64,000 bases of DNA from Paucibacter sp. TC2R-5. GTDB lineage: Bacteria > Pseudomonadota > Gammaproteobacteria > Burkholderiales > Burkholderiaceae_C. Position numbers and translations under genes: made by a program. This document shows, piece after piece, positions 41,101-49,078 of this stretch; positions within the stretch are counted from its first letter, which is position 1, and each line of letters opens with the position of its first letter. The notes beneath the pieces are model-generated. The model made no database searches. It saw only the letters and a list, made by a program, of their open reading frames with translations, and had not been told where the DNA came from. The stretch lies in NCBI RefSeq assembly GCF_025717605.1, contig NZ_JAJIRQ010000008.1:248001-312000 (forward strand), given 5' to 3'.

Positions 41101-41923
41101 GCAGCGCAGACTCATCGACCCACAACAAGGCCACCTGCTCAAAGCGGCGCAGCGGCCCGGTCGTGTCGGCTTCGCGGTGGCGATTGCGTTTGGCCAACAT
41201 CTCGTAAGGGACGGTGAACTTGGCCTTATCGGACGGCTTGGGCGCGCCGGCCCTGCGCAACTCGCGGCAGACCGGGGGATCGTTGATGGCAGCGAGCGCA
41301 GCCGCCGTAGAGGCAGTTGACACAGAAGCCGACGGAGCTGAGGCCGCAAAAGCAAGCTCCTCTGGCGCGTTGAGACCTTGATGCCGGCGCGCGGCCCGCG
41401 CCGCCTCGCAGTCACTGGTCAGGCGCTGGACGTCAAACTCAAGCAAGCCGATGCGCTCTGCATTGTCCGGCACATAACCCTGTGCTTGCAGACCCGCCAA
41501 CACGGCATAGCGCGTCCGTCGCCGCCCTTCTTCTGCGCCAACAAAGGGATTGCCGGGCACCAGGGCCAAGACCACCAGCGACTCGCTGACGTCTTTGTCC
41601 CCGTCCCGGTCGAGCCGATCGCGCAGCACTTCGGGGCGCCGCACGCCTTCCCAGCTGCTGCGGCAGGCCGCGATGCCCGAGGTCTTGACGACGCGCTCAC
41701 AGCGCTCGGCGCGCTCCTGCTCGTGGCGCCGCAAGGCGGCGAAAGGATCTTCCCAGAGCCGGGCGTCCACCTCCATCTCGGCACTGAGCGAGCTTTGTGC
41801 CCGTTCCTTCTCGGCCGGCCGGAGCTGCTCGAACGCATGGGGCACCAACTGTGTGCTGCCGACAAAAGCCACCAGCACGGCCACGCTGGCCCAAGGTATG
41901 CCGCCGCCTTTAGGATCTGACAT
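38126..41923 (-). CDS. Unrecognised 1265-residue membrane protein with large periplasmic N-terminal half
   Basis: I do not recognise the family. Residues ~10-30 form one hydrophobic anchor (WASVAVLVAFVGSTQLVPHA). Residues ~31-725 are soluble and, by topology, probably periplasmic. They include a DRDGDKD acidic loop (105-111) reminiscent of calcium-binding loops, Rossmann-like strands (RLAIIGPSSTDALR ~310, RLVVVAERDSIYSQSLVNEL ~491) followed by EPVYFFRG, KVFFTTDMDARFLHP ~613 and NLIVATSLPLEFYPP, resembling a two-lobed type-I periplasmic-binding fold. Residues ~727-1185 hold about nine transmembrane helices in pairs with hydrophilic loops; the last 80 residues are soluble. GGGAG precedes the ATG. 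hslO is 133 bases upstream with a 9-base-pair hairpin between (41960-41983). Coding bias resembles the neighbours, so recent transfer is not obvious. Confidence 0.85.
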   Translation of the reverse strand: MSDPKGGGIPWASVAVLVAFVGSTQLVPHAFEQLRPAEKERAQSSLSAEMEVDARLWEDPFAALRRHEQERAERCERVVKTSGIAACRSSWEGVRRPEVLRDRLDRDGDKDVSESLVVLALVPGNPFVGAEEGRRRTRYAVLAGLQAQGYVPDNAERIGLLEFDVQRLTSDCEAARAARRHQGLNAPEELAFAASAPSASVSTASTAAALAAINDPPVCRELRRAGAPKPSDKAKFTVPYEMLAKRNRHREADTTGPLRRFEQVALLWVDESALPDSKLDGLARMVDAMFGPELVANRAPCVKPSRTLPRLAIIGPSSTDALRTALSDLRRASEVYAKDSKPVFEALGERALGCECKASAMLTGGSAALSVSEGEGPGDGAAQKPQALQSNKAEPRLSCPLLADPRPALQGYRLLAGAKIFNSASTASSNMLDELRKQDLDAFLNEKFNRMLGDRPPVKIDFQRTISTDNELIKRLVAELQLRLPANEQRRLVVVAERDSIYSQSLVNELQHRLKDFHNLSFEPVYFFRGIDGVTTRDAGRESNERTAASKATALEWPESRDQLDYLRRLASSLKDSEAPGRAGPIGAIGILANDVHDKLLVMQALHDTFSDKVFFTTDMDARFLHPRVQAFTRNLIVATSLPLEFYPPKPGIVDLQAGTPPLRDVYQTASYLAARRAACRSQECLDEEKLAARDALDNPSLYEIGRNGAVPLSGYALLNQTGSTSSARLIVAALVAGLMLIGLLVWPSTPAIRQARMAYLRRPLAPDASAVHMPMNLPAVVLVALHAALCAYVFCSLIELVRPQQMSFAQTLILSALAAFAALLAVLPSLLAQQRHAVASVAEQEAGVDKLHIAVLALIAAAWVWVAWPSAEAKVCLDCEPVTWLQGVSAWPSQLIHLLALMTILWTLDFAWSDTLRRMHEDSAWLQLPLPKAPGVSRIGVQGLLKGWFKQVSISTWQRPCGASNDFLSLWTQYGERGDSRPRAARTIVWYLISVLVVTVLFFGLSEGQVPEVPVRGLEHRQLVRATLYACLLLLPLLVVAVADATMLAFRFIGHLNCGRSAYPQATIAHFARQLGEAHAPLWQRLFPVRLEERPGSAAAVPGAALPPAGAFHCLLDDWLDVQVVARRTAYVSRLVIGPFLVLALLVVARSRLFDNWSLTPAIAVAISLYLVWLIVLASLLKIAAENTRKRALASMNADLRWLAGSQAEMAVLVEPFKRLIASVESNQTGAFAPLFEQPLLKALLVPLGGAGGAQLFDYLLLAR

Positions 41924-41959
41924 CGCGCTCTCCCAAGACCAAGGTGGGTCTGTAGGTGG

Positions 41960-41983
41960 GCAAGGCGTTAGGCCACGCCTTGC
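41960..41983 (-). other. Perfect nine-base-pair hairpin between hslO and the 1265-residue gene
   Basis: gcaaggcgt (41960-41968) and acgccttgc (41975-41983) around a taggcc loop. On the minus strand no T-run follows, so it is a poor intrinsic terminator; it may cap the leader of the downstream gene or be a protein-binding site. Confidence 0.5.
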
Positions 41984-42056
41984 AAGCTCGTCAAATTGCC
42001 AGTCAAGGCGAGAGTCGTCAATCCCTTAGTTGCTATTGATGGCTGACGGACAGGCG

Positions 42057-43019
42057 CTACTGCACCGTACCGCTGCCGCCCGCTTGCGCCAGGTCCGAGG
42101 CGAAGAGCTGGCCCACATCCACCGCGTCGTAATGGTATTGACGCCCGCAGAACTCGCAGCCAATTTCAACATTGCCGCGCTCGGCCAGCACCGAGTCCAG
42201 CTCCTCGCGACCCAGGCCCTTGAGCATCTGGCCGACGCGTTCGGGCGAGCAGGTGCAGGCGAATTTGGGCGTTAGCGGCTCAAAACGGCGCACCGACTCT
42301 TCCCAGAACAGGCGCCGCAGCACAGTCTCGGCGTCCAAGCCCAGCAACTCCTCGGCGGTCAAGGTCGAGGCCAAGATGCTGATGCGATTGAAGGCATCGG
42401 ACAAGCCGATGTCATCTTCATTACGGGCACCTTGACCTTCCAGATTGCCCTCGCCTTGCATGGGCAGACGCTGGATCAACAAGCCGGCTGCGATCTCGTC
42501 ATTGGCAAACAAGACCATCTTGGTGTCCAACTGCTCGGACTGCAGCATGTAATGTTCCAAGACTTCGGAGAGCTTTTGCAGCGGCTCTTTCTGGTCACCA
42601 TGCAGCGGCACCACGCCTTGATAGGGTTGCTGACCCGGCAGGCGATCCTTAGGGTCGAGCGTGATCGCGCATCGGCCTTGCCCATGCACATTCAGCATCG
42701 CCTCTAACTGCGCGCCCGCAGGCACCTCGCCGACGACTTTGGCCGTGGCGCGAAAGCTCAGATCCGGCTGCACCTCGGCCACCGCCAGCTTGACCGGGCC
42801 GTCGCCAAACACCTGCAGCACCAAAGCGCCGTTGAACTTGATGTTGGACTGCATCAAAACCGCTGCCGCCGCCATTTCGCCCAGCAAGGCACGCAGCTCG
42901 GGCGGATGCGCGCCTACGCCCGCGCGGCGCTGCAAGACCTCACGCCAGCTGTCGGTCAAACGCACTAACATACCGCGCACCGGCAGACCTTCGAACAAGA
43001 ATTTATGCAGTTCACTCAT
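42057..43019 (-). CDS. hslO: Redox-regulated chaperone Hsp33
   Basis: 320 residues from the ATG at 43019 ([20 protein letters not shown]), which overlaps the upstream stop; an ATG at 43034 adds five residues. Hsp33 holds unfolded proteins under oxidative stress; it is switched on when four zinc-binding cysteines are oxidised. Those cysteines are visible in [10 protein letters not shown] (C-x-C) and [12 protein letters not shown] (C-x2-C). The N-terminal domain has [20 protein letters not shown]. It overlaps the gamma-carbonic-anhydrase-like gene by eight bases. Confidence 0.95.
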   Translation of the reverse strand: MSELHKFLFEGLPVRGMLVRLTDSWREVLQRRAGVGAHPPELRALLGEMAAAAVLMQSNIKFNGALVLQVFGDGPVKLAVAEVQPDLSFRATAKVVGEVPAGAQLEAMLNVHGQGRCAITLDPKDRLPGQQPYQGVVPLHGDQKEPLQKLSEVLEHYMLQSEQLDTKMVLFANDEIAAGLLIQRLPMQGEGNLEGQGARNEDDIGLSDAFNRISILASTLTAEELLGLDAETVLRRLFWEESVRRFEPLTPKFACTCSPERVGQMLKGLGREELDSVLAERGNVEIGCEFCGRQYHYDAVDVGQLFASDLAQAGGSGTVQ

Positions 43020-43551
43020 GGGAATTTGATTCAACTTTCTTCAGGCCTTGCGCATAGCGCCGGCCGTTCTGTATGTAATGCGCAGCACTCGCCTTGAGGC
43101 CTTCGATTTGCTCTGGACTCAGCTCCCTCACCACCTTGGCCGGGCTGCCCACGATCAAGGAGCCGTCCGGGAATTCCTTACCCTCGGTCACCAAGGCGCC
43201 CGCACCCACCAGGCAATGCTTGCCGATGCGCGCCCCGTTAAGCACCACCGCACCGATGCCAATCAGCGAGTAGTCGCCCACCGTGCAGCCATGCAGCATG
43301 CATTGATGGCCCACCGTCACGCCCTGCCCCAGCACCAGCGGAAAACCATGATCGGCGTGCAGGACCGAGCCGTCCTGGATATTCGTGCCAGCGCCGATCG
43401 TCAGCTGCTCGGTATCGCCTCGGAGCACCGCCTTGAACCAGACCGACACTTCAGCGCCCAGGCTGACGCGGCCAATGACTTCAGCGCTGTCGGCCACCCA
43501 GGCCGAGTCGGCCAACTCCGGCCTATGTTCGTCCAATTGATAGATGGCCAT
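43012..43551 (-). CDS. Gamma-carbonic anhydrase family protein (left-handed beta-helix)
   Basis: 179 residues from the ATG at 43551 ([20 protein letters not shown]); a longer frame to 43599 is unlikely. The hexapeptide beta-helix and three metal-ligand histidines appear in [31 protein letters not shown], as in the YrdA/PaaY group. Some members hydrate carbon dioxide and others have thioesterase activity; which applies here is unclear. It is coupled to hslO, a pairing that suggests a link with stress physiology. Confidence 0.9.
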   Translation of the reverse strand: MAIYQLDEHRPELADSAWVADSAEVIGRVSLGAEVSVWFKAVLRGDTEQLTIGAGTNIQDGSVLHADHGFPLVLGQGVTVGHQCMLHGCTVGDYSLIGIGAVVLNGARIGKHCLVGAGALVTEGKEFPDGSLIVGSPAKVVRELSPEQIEGLKASAAHYIQNGRRYAQGLKKVESNSHE

Positions 43552-43613
43552 GCAACCCCCGACGAAAAACGTTGATTTTAAGTGCGCGGACGCGGCCACC
43601 CGATAATTCGCGG

Positions 43614-44414
43614 ATGGAAACTCGCTCGCTGGCCCTGAAGGTTTTATGTTTGCAAGATCCGGCCGAAAAGGCCGCCGCCGCCCAGGCCCTGTATGCGCAG
43701 GTGCTGGCCGGCTTGCCGCTGGATGAGGGCTTGCAGTTCGAGCGCCCCGAGGGCGTGCCGGGGCGGCCGGCCAAGCCGCAGCTGATGTCGGCGCTGCAAG
43801 TGCCCAAGCGCTCGCCGTTCACGGTGGAGGGGCGAGCGGCCCTGCTGCATGCGATCGCGCACATCGAATTCAATGCCATCAATTTGGCGCTCGATGTGGT
43901 TTGGCGTTTTGCCGATATGCCGCGCCAGTTTTACCTGGACTGGCTCAGGGTGGCTGCCGAAGAAGCGCAGCATTTCAATTTGCTGCACGCGCACCTGCAG
44001 AGCCTGGGCCATTCCTACGGCGACTTTGATGCCCATGACGGCCTGTGGACCATGGCCGAGCGCACGGCCGGCGATGTGTTGGCGCGCATGGCCTTGGTGC
44101 CGCGCACTCTGGAGGCGCGGGGGCTGGATGCCACCCCGCCGCTACAGGCCAAGCTGGCGCGCGCCGGCGATACGCGGGCCGTGGAGATCTTGGATGTGAT
44201 CCTGCGCGAGGAGGTCGGCCATGTGCTGATCGGCAATCACTGGTATCGCTACTTGTGTGAATTGCAAGGGCTTGACCCGGTGACGCTCTACCCTGAGTTG
44301 GTGATTCGCTATGAAGCGCCACGCCTGCGGCCACCCTTCAACCGCGGGGCGCGTGCGGCAGCGGGCTTCAGCCAGGAAGAACTGGACTATCTGGACGCTT
44401 GGGCGCAGGGCTGA
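43614..44414 (+). CDS. Ferritin-like DUF455 protein
   Basis: 266 residues from the ATG at 43614 ([20 protein letters not shown]). The four-helix ferritin-like core with diiron ligands is suggested by [40 protein letters not shown] and [20 protein letters not shown], each with Glu and His spaced as E-x2-H. DUF455 proteins are predicted metal-dependent oxygenases or hydroxylases of unknown substrate. It is divergent from the carbonic-anhydrase-like gene. Confidence 0.9.
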   Translation: METRSLALKVLCLQDPAEKAAAAQALYAQVLAGLPLDEGLQFERPEGVPGRPAKPQLMSALQVPKRSPFTVEGRAALLHAIAHIEFNAINLALDVVWRFADMPRQFYLDWLRVAAEEAQHFNLLHAHLQSLGHSYGDFDAHDGLWTMAERTAGDVLARMALVPRTLEARGLDATPPLQAKLARAGDTRAVEILDVILREEVGHVLIGNHWYRYLCELQGLDPVTLYPELVIRYEAPRLRPPFNRGARAAAGFSQEELDYLDAWAQG

Positions 44415-44459
44415 GCCCCTGCCCGATAATGTCGGGTTGCGCCCAAAGAGCTGTCCTCC

Positions 44460-45395
44460 ATGTCCCGTGTCCAAGCCAATCTGCTTCTTGTCGTCATTGC
44501 CCTGATCTGGGGTTCGGCCTTTGTGGCTCAAAGCCAGGGCATGCAGCATCTGGGGCCCATGGCCTTCACAGGGGTGCGCTTTTTGATTGGCACCCTGGTG
44601 GTCGCTCCCTTGATGTGGATGGAATGGCGCAGCCTGCAGCGCAAACAGCGACAACAACGCCAACAACCCCCATTGCGGCCGGTTGACGGCGCCAAGATCG
44701 CCGGCTTGGGCTGCCTGCTGCTGCTGGGCGCGGCCATGCAGCAGATCGGCATTGTCAGCACCACGGTCACCAATGCCGGTTTCTTGACTGCGCTCTATGT
44801 GCCGCTGGTGCCCGTCTTGGGTTGGCTGTTGTGGCGCCATCTGCCGCATTGGTCGGTCTGGCCGGCGGCCTTGACTTGCCTGGTCGGCGCATTTCTGTTG
44901 TCCGGCGCAGAGCGCCTGGAGATCGGTGCGGGCGATTTGTGGGTGATTTGCTCGGCCCTGCCCTGGGCTTTTCATGTTGTGCTGGTGGGCCGCGTGGCCG
45001 ACAAGATGGAAGCGCCCTTTTTGGTCGCCGGCGGCCAGTTCTTCGTCTGTGGTGTGCTGGCGCTGGCTTGGGCCAGCTTGACCGAGCCGATCAGCTGGCC
45101 CGCGCTGCAAGCGGCTTTTTGGCCCTTGGTCTATACCGGCGTGATGTCGGTGGGCGTGGCCTTCACCGCGCAAGTGGTGGCGCAGCGCTACGCACACGCA
45201 GCCGACGCGGCCATCATCTTGTCGTCCGAGACCCTGTTTGCCGCGCTGTTTGGCTACTACCTGATGGGTGATCGCTTGGGGCCTGCCGGCCTGCTCGGTT
45301 GCGCGCTGATCTTTGCCAGCATGTTGGCGGTGCAACTGATTCCGGCGATGGCGATGCTGCATAGCAGCATTAATTCACGATTGGCGAAAAAATAA
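44460..45395 (+). CDS. DMT-superfamily transporter (EamA domains)
   Basis: 311 residues with about ten transmembrane helices in two EamA repeats: QANLLLVVIALIWGSAFVAQ and GVRFLIGTLVVAPLMWMEWR in the first, LWVICSALPWAFHVVLVGRV and YAHAADAAIILSSETLFAAL in the second. Such proteins export metabolites or amino acids. It follows DUF455 by 45 bases. A small palindrome, aaggg/ccctt around tttt, sits at the stop and may be a weak terminator. Confidence 0.92.
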   Translation: MSRVQANLLLVVIALIWGSAFVAQSQGMQHLGPMAFTGVRFLIGTLVVAPLMWMEWRSLQRKQRQQRQQPPLRPVDGAKIAGLGCLLLLGAAMQQIGIVSTTVTNAGFLTALYVPLVPVLGWLLWRHLPHWSVWPAALTCLVGAFLLSGAERLEIGAGDLWVICSALPWAFHVVLVGRVADKMEAPFLVAGGQFFVCGVLALAWASLTEPISWPALQAAFWPLVYTGVMSVGVAFTAQVVAQRYAHAADAAIILSSETLFAALFGYYLMGDRLGPAGLLGCALIFASMLAVQLIPAMAMLHSSINSRLAKK

Positions 45396-45555
45396 GGGTT
45401 TTCCCTTGATGTTGTCATAGGGTTTTCACTGATTTTCGTGAAACTGCGGGCAGTGGTGCAGCAATGACGCACCCGAGCGATCAGCCAGCCCGCATGCTTA
45501 CAGCGCAATTGCCTCAGCATGCCGGGCCGGCCCCAACAACAAAAGGAGCCCCACC

Positions 45556-45774
45556 ATGTTCGCACTGAGCAATTTCATCGCCACATCGCAGCATTACTTC
45601 GTCTCGCCCATGGCGGGCGAAGGCAAAGTAGCTGCGGACATCTCCGCATGCTCTGGGGTCGCAGGCAGCTATGCCCCCCAAGCCCGCAGCTCCCGCGTGG
45701 AAGACGCCGCCATGGCCCTGGCCGCCACGCTGGCCGGCTTGACCTACTTCACCGCCCTGGCATCAGCGGTCTAA
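45556..45774 (+). CDS. Small hypothetical protein, 72 residues
   Basis: I do not recognise it. The case for a real gene is a strong ribosome site (AAGGAG, seven bases before ATG), a compact frame that ends exactly where the convergent AsnC-type gene ends (four-base overlap), and codon use like its neighbours. The protein begins MFALSNFIATSQHYFVSPMA and has a hydrophobic C-terminal stretch (DAAMALAATLAGLTYFTALA), possibly one membrane helix. The preceding 160 bases contain no other gene and are AT-richer, leaving room for its own promoter. Confidence 0.5.
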   Translation: MFALSNFIATSQHYFVSPMAGEGKVAADISACSGVAGSYAPQARSSRVEDAAMALAATLAGLTYFTALASAV

Positions 45775-46241
45775 AGATTGAACGCCGTCGTGCGTTTGAT
45801 CGTGCGCAGCACCAACATCGAGTTGGAGCGCGCCACCTCGGGCAGCTGCATCAATACATCGGTGTGAAAGCGCTCCAGGTCCTCGGCGTCTTTGTAAGCG
45901 AAGCGGATCACATAGTCGTTGGTGCCGGCCACGTAAAAGCAGTCGAGAATGTCCGGGCTGGCCAGCACCGCACCCTCAAAGGCGGCCAAAGCCGCCGTCG
46001 TCATGCGCTCCAAATTGATGATGGTGTAGCTGATGCCTTGTTTGCCCACTGCGCGCGGGTTGACCAAGGCCACATATTGGGCAATCACGCCTGCATCTTC
46101 CAGGTGCTTGACGCGCCGCAGGCAGGCCGAGGGCGACAAATGCACACGCTGCGCCAACTCCACATTGGGCAGCCGGCCGTCCTTTTGAAGCTCGTTCAAG
46201 ATATTGCGGTCAATCGCATCCAATTTCACTTCAGAACTCAT
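45771..46241 (-). CDS. Lrp/AsnC-family transcriptional regulator
   Basis: About 156 residues from the ATG at 46241; an ATG at 46250 is an alternative. The N-terminal helix-turn-helix is LDAIDRNILNELQKDGRLPN then LAQRVHLSPSACLRRVKHLED; the C-terminal RAM domain (VYVAGTNDYVIRFAYKDAED region) binds amino-acid-type effectors. It is divergent from the omega-aminotransferase gene and lies at the edge of the polyamine locus, so it is the candidate local regulator; no PuuR-type repressor is present. Confidence 0.92.
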   Translation of the reverse strand: MSSEVKLDAIDRNILNELQKDGRLPNVELAQRVHLSPSACLRRVKHLEDAGVIAQYVALVNPRAVGKQGISYTIINLERMTTAALAAFEGAVLASPDILDCFYVAGTNDYVIRFAYKDAEDLERFHTDVLMQLPEVARSNSMLVLRTIKRTTAFNL

Positions 46242-46343
46242 ATTTCGCATATTCCACCAGAAGATGTCGAAATTATGACGCCGGATTGCAAAACATCGGG
46301 TTTACGCCCAGGCAAAGCGCTCACCTATTGCGTCGCCGCTTGA

Positions 46344-46360
46344 CTAGACTGTTAGGTATT
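46344..46360 (+). promoter_or_regulatory. Motif ctagactgtta upstream of the omega-aminotransferase gene
   Basis: This motif lies about 55 bases before the ATG. Nearly the same sequence (ctagactgtcaag) occurs about 58 bases before the polyamine binding-protein ATG at 52836. TAGACT could be a -10 box (no clear -35), or the motif may be an operator shared by the two transcription units. Confidence 0.4.
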
Positions 46361-46398
46361 CGGGCACACAGCCCGCACACTCAAACAAGGTCGAGCCC

Positions 46399-47730
46399 AT
46401 GTCCAGCAAACCACAGGCCAACTCAGACGCCAAGTTAGATGCCTATTGGATGCCCTTCACCGCCAACCGGCAGTTCAAACAAGCGCCGCGCCTGATCACC
46501 GGCGCCGACGGCATGTATTTCACCGACGACAAAGGCCGCCAAGTGCTGGACGGCATTGCCGGCCTGTGGTGCGTCAATGCCGGCCACAATCGCCCGCGCA
46601 TCGTCGAAGCGATTCAAAAGCAGGCGGCCGAGCTGGACTTTGCACCGCCCTTCCAGATGGCCCACCCCAAGGCCTTCGAGTTGGCCGAGCGTCTGGTTGA
46701 ACTGACCCCGGCCGGCCTCAACAAGGCTTTTTTCACCAACTCCGGCTCCGAGGCGGTAGAAACCGCGCTGAAGATGGCGATCGCCTACCACCGCGTGCGC
46801 GGCGAAGGTGCGCGCACCCGGCTGATCGGCCGCGAACGCGGCTATCACGGCGTCAACTTCGGCGGCATCTCGGTCGGCGGCATGGTGGGCAATCGCAAGA
46901 TGTTCGGCACCATGCTGAGCGGCGTTGACCATATCCGCCACACCCATGACCCGGCCCGCAATGCTTTCTCTCAGGGGCAGCCAGCCTACGGCGCCGAGTT
47001 TGCCAATGATCTGGAGAACCTGATCGCGCTGCACGATGCCTCGACGATTGCGGCGGTGATCGTCGAGCCGATCGCCGGCTCGACCGGCGTGCTGATCCCA
47101 CCGCAGGGTTATCTGCAACGGCTGCGCGAGATCTGCGACAAACACGGCATCTTGCTGATCTTCGATGAGGTCATCACCGGCTTTGGCCGCACAGGTAATC
47201 CGTTTGCTGCGCAGACCTTTGGCGTCACGCCTGATTTGATGACGGTCGCCAAGGGACTCACCAATGGTTGCGTGCCTATGGGTGCGGTGTTTGCCAAGCA
47301 GTTCATTCACGATGCCTTTATGCAGGGGCCGGAACACTTGATCGAGTTCTTCCACGGCTACACCTACTCGGCCCACCCGCTCGCCTGCGCGGCGGCCTTG
47401 GGCACCTTGGACACCTATGCCGAAGACGGCTTGCTGACGCGCGCAAGCGAGATGCAAGGCTACTTCGCCGAGGCCCTGCATTCCTTGAAGGGCGAGCCAA
47501 ATGTGATCGATATTCGCAATATGGGCCTGGTGGGTGGCTGCGAGTTGGCGCCGCTGCCGGGCGAGCCCGGCAAGCGCGGCTTCTCGGTCTTTCTCGATTG
47601 CTGGGAAAAGGGCGTGCTGGTGCGCACCACCGGCGATACCGTGGCGCTGAGCCCGCCGCTGATCATCGAGAAACAGCATATCGACCACATCATTGACACC
47701 GTGCGGGCCGCCTTGAAACGAGTCGCTTGA
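46399..47730 (+). CDS. Omega-amino acid:pyruvate aminotransferase
   Basis: 443 residues, class III PLP aminotransferase. Motifs: YWMPFTANRQFKQAPRLITG, GIAGLWCVNAGHNRPRIVEA, ILLIFDEVITGFGRTG, and the PLP lysine in TVAKGLTNGCVPMGA (about residue 285). The overall sequence resembles the Pseudomonas putida beta-alanine:pyruvate transaminase. In this locus it may transaminate beta-alanine (from spermidine or propanediamine) or 4-aminobutyrate released by the gamma-glutamyl route. It is the first gene of the rightward polyamine series. Confidence 0.92.
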   Translation: MSSKPQANSDAKLDAYWMPFTANRQFKQAPRLITGADGMYFTDDKGRQVLDGIAGLWCVNAGHNRPRIVEAIQKQAAELDFAPPFQMAHPKAFELAERLVELTPAGLNKAFFTNSGSEAVETALKMAIAYHRVRGEGARTRLIGRERGYHGVNFGGISVGGMVGNRKMFGTMLSGVDHIRHTHDPARNAFSQGQPAYGAEFANDLENLIALHDASTIAAVIVEPIAGSTGVLIPPQGYLQRLREICDKHGILLIFDEVITGFGRTGNPFAAQTFGVTPDLMTVAKGLTNGCVPMGAVFAKQFIHDAFMQGPEHLIEFFHGYTYSAHPLACAAALGTLDTYAEDGLLTRASEMQGYFAEALHSLKGEPNVIDIRNMGLVGGCELAPLPGEPGKRGFSVFLDCWEKGVLVRTTGDTVALSPPLIIEKQHIDHIIDTVRAALKRVA

Positions 47731-47767
47731 ACAAGGCTGCACTGCCCTATCCACTTCAAACATCCGC

Positions 47768-49078
47768 ATGAGTCTGCTCAGCATAGACCGCAATCTCGCA
47801 CGCAACAGCTACTACGCGGCCACCGCGCCTCGGCTCGAAACCTATCCCTCGCTCAAAGATGCCTTAACGGCAGACGTCGCCATCGTCGGCGGCGGCTTGG
47901 CCGGCTTGTCGGCAGCGATCGAGCTGGCGAGCAGCGGCTTGAGCGTGGTGTTGCTGGAAGCAGGCCAAGTAGGCGGCGGCGCTTCGGGGCGCAATGGCGG
48001 GCAAGCGCTGGCCGGTTTGGCTTGCGACCAAGCCACGATCGAAGCTCAGCTGGGGCTGGATGAAGCTAAGCGCATCTGGGCCATGAGTCTTGAGGCTGTT
48101 CAGATGATTCGCCAACGCAGCGAGCAGTTCGGTATCGATTGCGAATGGCAAAGCGGCTACCTGAGCTTGGCCACCAACGCCCGCAAGGCGGGTGAGTTGA
48201 AAGCCGGCGTCGACGCCATGGCGCAGAACTACGGCTTTGCCCAACGCTGGATTGACGCCAAAGAGTTGCCGGACTGGATAGCCAGCCCGCGCTTTGCCGC
48301 GGGCTGTTTCGATGCCGAGTCCGGCCATCTGCATCCGCTCAAGTATTGCCTGGGCCTGTGCCAAGCGGCGCGGGATTTGGGCGTGCGGATCTACGAGCAC
48401 AGTGCGGTGACCGCGCTTGAGCATGGCCCGCAAGTTCGCCTGAGCACCGCCAACGGCGTGGTACGCGCAGCGCAAGTGTTGCTGGCGGGCAATGTCTATC
48501 TGCAAGAAATCGCGCCAGATCTGGCACCCACATTGAGCCAGCGCATCATGCCGGTCGGTACCTATATTGCCTGCACCGAGCCTTTGGATGCAGAGCGCCT
48601 GAAGGCCTTGATCCCCTCGCGTGCGGCGGTGTGCGACACCAATTTCGCGCTCGACTACTTCCGCCCGACTGCCGATCAGCGCTTGCTCTACGGCGGCCGG
48701 GTCAGCTACAGCACCGCTTCGCCGCGTGACCTACGGCGCAGCATGCAGCAGCGCATCTTGGCAACCTTCCCCCAGCTGCAAGGTTTGGGGTTGGACTACG
48801 TCTGGGGCGGCTTTGTTGATATTTCCATGAACCGCGCGCCCGATTTTGGTCGCCTGGGCCCCAACGCTAATGTCTATTATCTGCAGGGCTTCTCGGGCCA
48901 TGGCCTGGCCTTGACGGGCTTGGCCGGCCGAGTCGTGGCCGAGGCCATGCGAGGCGATGCGGGCCGCTTTGACTGTTTCTCGAAACTGCGCCACCGCAGC
49001 TTTCCGGGTGGCAAACTAATGCGCATGCCGGCACTGGTCTTGGGCATGGCTTATTACCGTCTGAAGGATATGTTTTGA
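47768..49078 (+). CDS. puuB: Gamma-glutamylputrescine oxidase-like flavoprotein (PuuB type)
   Basis: 436 residues of the DAO superfamily. The N-terminus NSYYAATAPRLETYPSL is typical of PuuB-like enzymes; the FAD Rossmann motif is DVAIVGGGLAGLSAAIELAS, followed by GGGASGRNGGQALAG. The C-terminus has YLQGFSGHGLALTGLAGRV. It should oxidise gamma-glutamylputrescine to the aldehyde with ammonia and hydrogen peroxide. The stop overlaps the PuuD start (TTGA). Confidence 0.87.
   Translation: MSLLSIDRNLARNSYYAATAPRLETYPSLKDALTADVAIVGGGLAGLSAAIELASSGLSVVLLEAGQVGGGASGRNGGQALAGLACDQATIEAQLGLDEAKRIWAMSLEAVQMIRQRSEQFGIDCEWQSGYLSLATNARKAGELKAGVDAMAQNYGFAQRWIDAKELPDWIASPRFAAGCFDAESGHLHPLKYCLGLCQAARDLGVRIYEHSAVTALEHGPQVRLSTANGVVRAAQVLLAGNVYLQEIAPDLAPTLSQRIMPVGTYIACTEPLDAERLKALIPSRAAVCDTNFALDYFRPTADQRLLYGGRVSYSTASPRDLRRSMQQRILATFPQLQGLGLDYVWGGFVDISMNRAPDFGRLGPNANVYYLQGFSGHGLALTGLAGRVVAEAMRGDAGRFDCFSKLRHRSFPGGKLMRMPALVLGMAYYRLKDMF

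Noticed and set aside
44142-45362. 406-codon minus-strand frame opposite DUF455 and the EamA transporter
   Set aside because: Spans two real genes on the other strand and has shadow-like composition.
46435-47805. 456-codon minus-strand frame opposite the omega-aminotransferase
   Set aside because: Antisense shadow of a clear class III aminotransferase; no recognisable domain.
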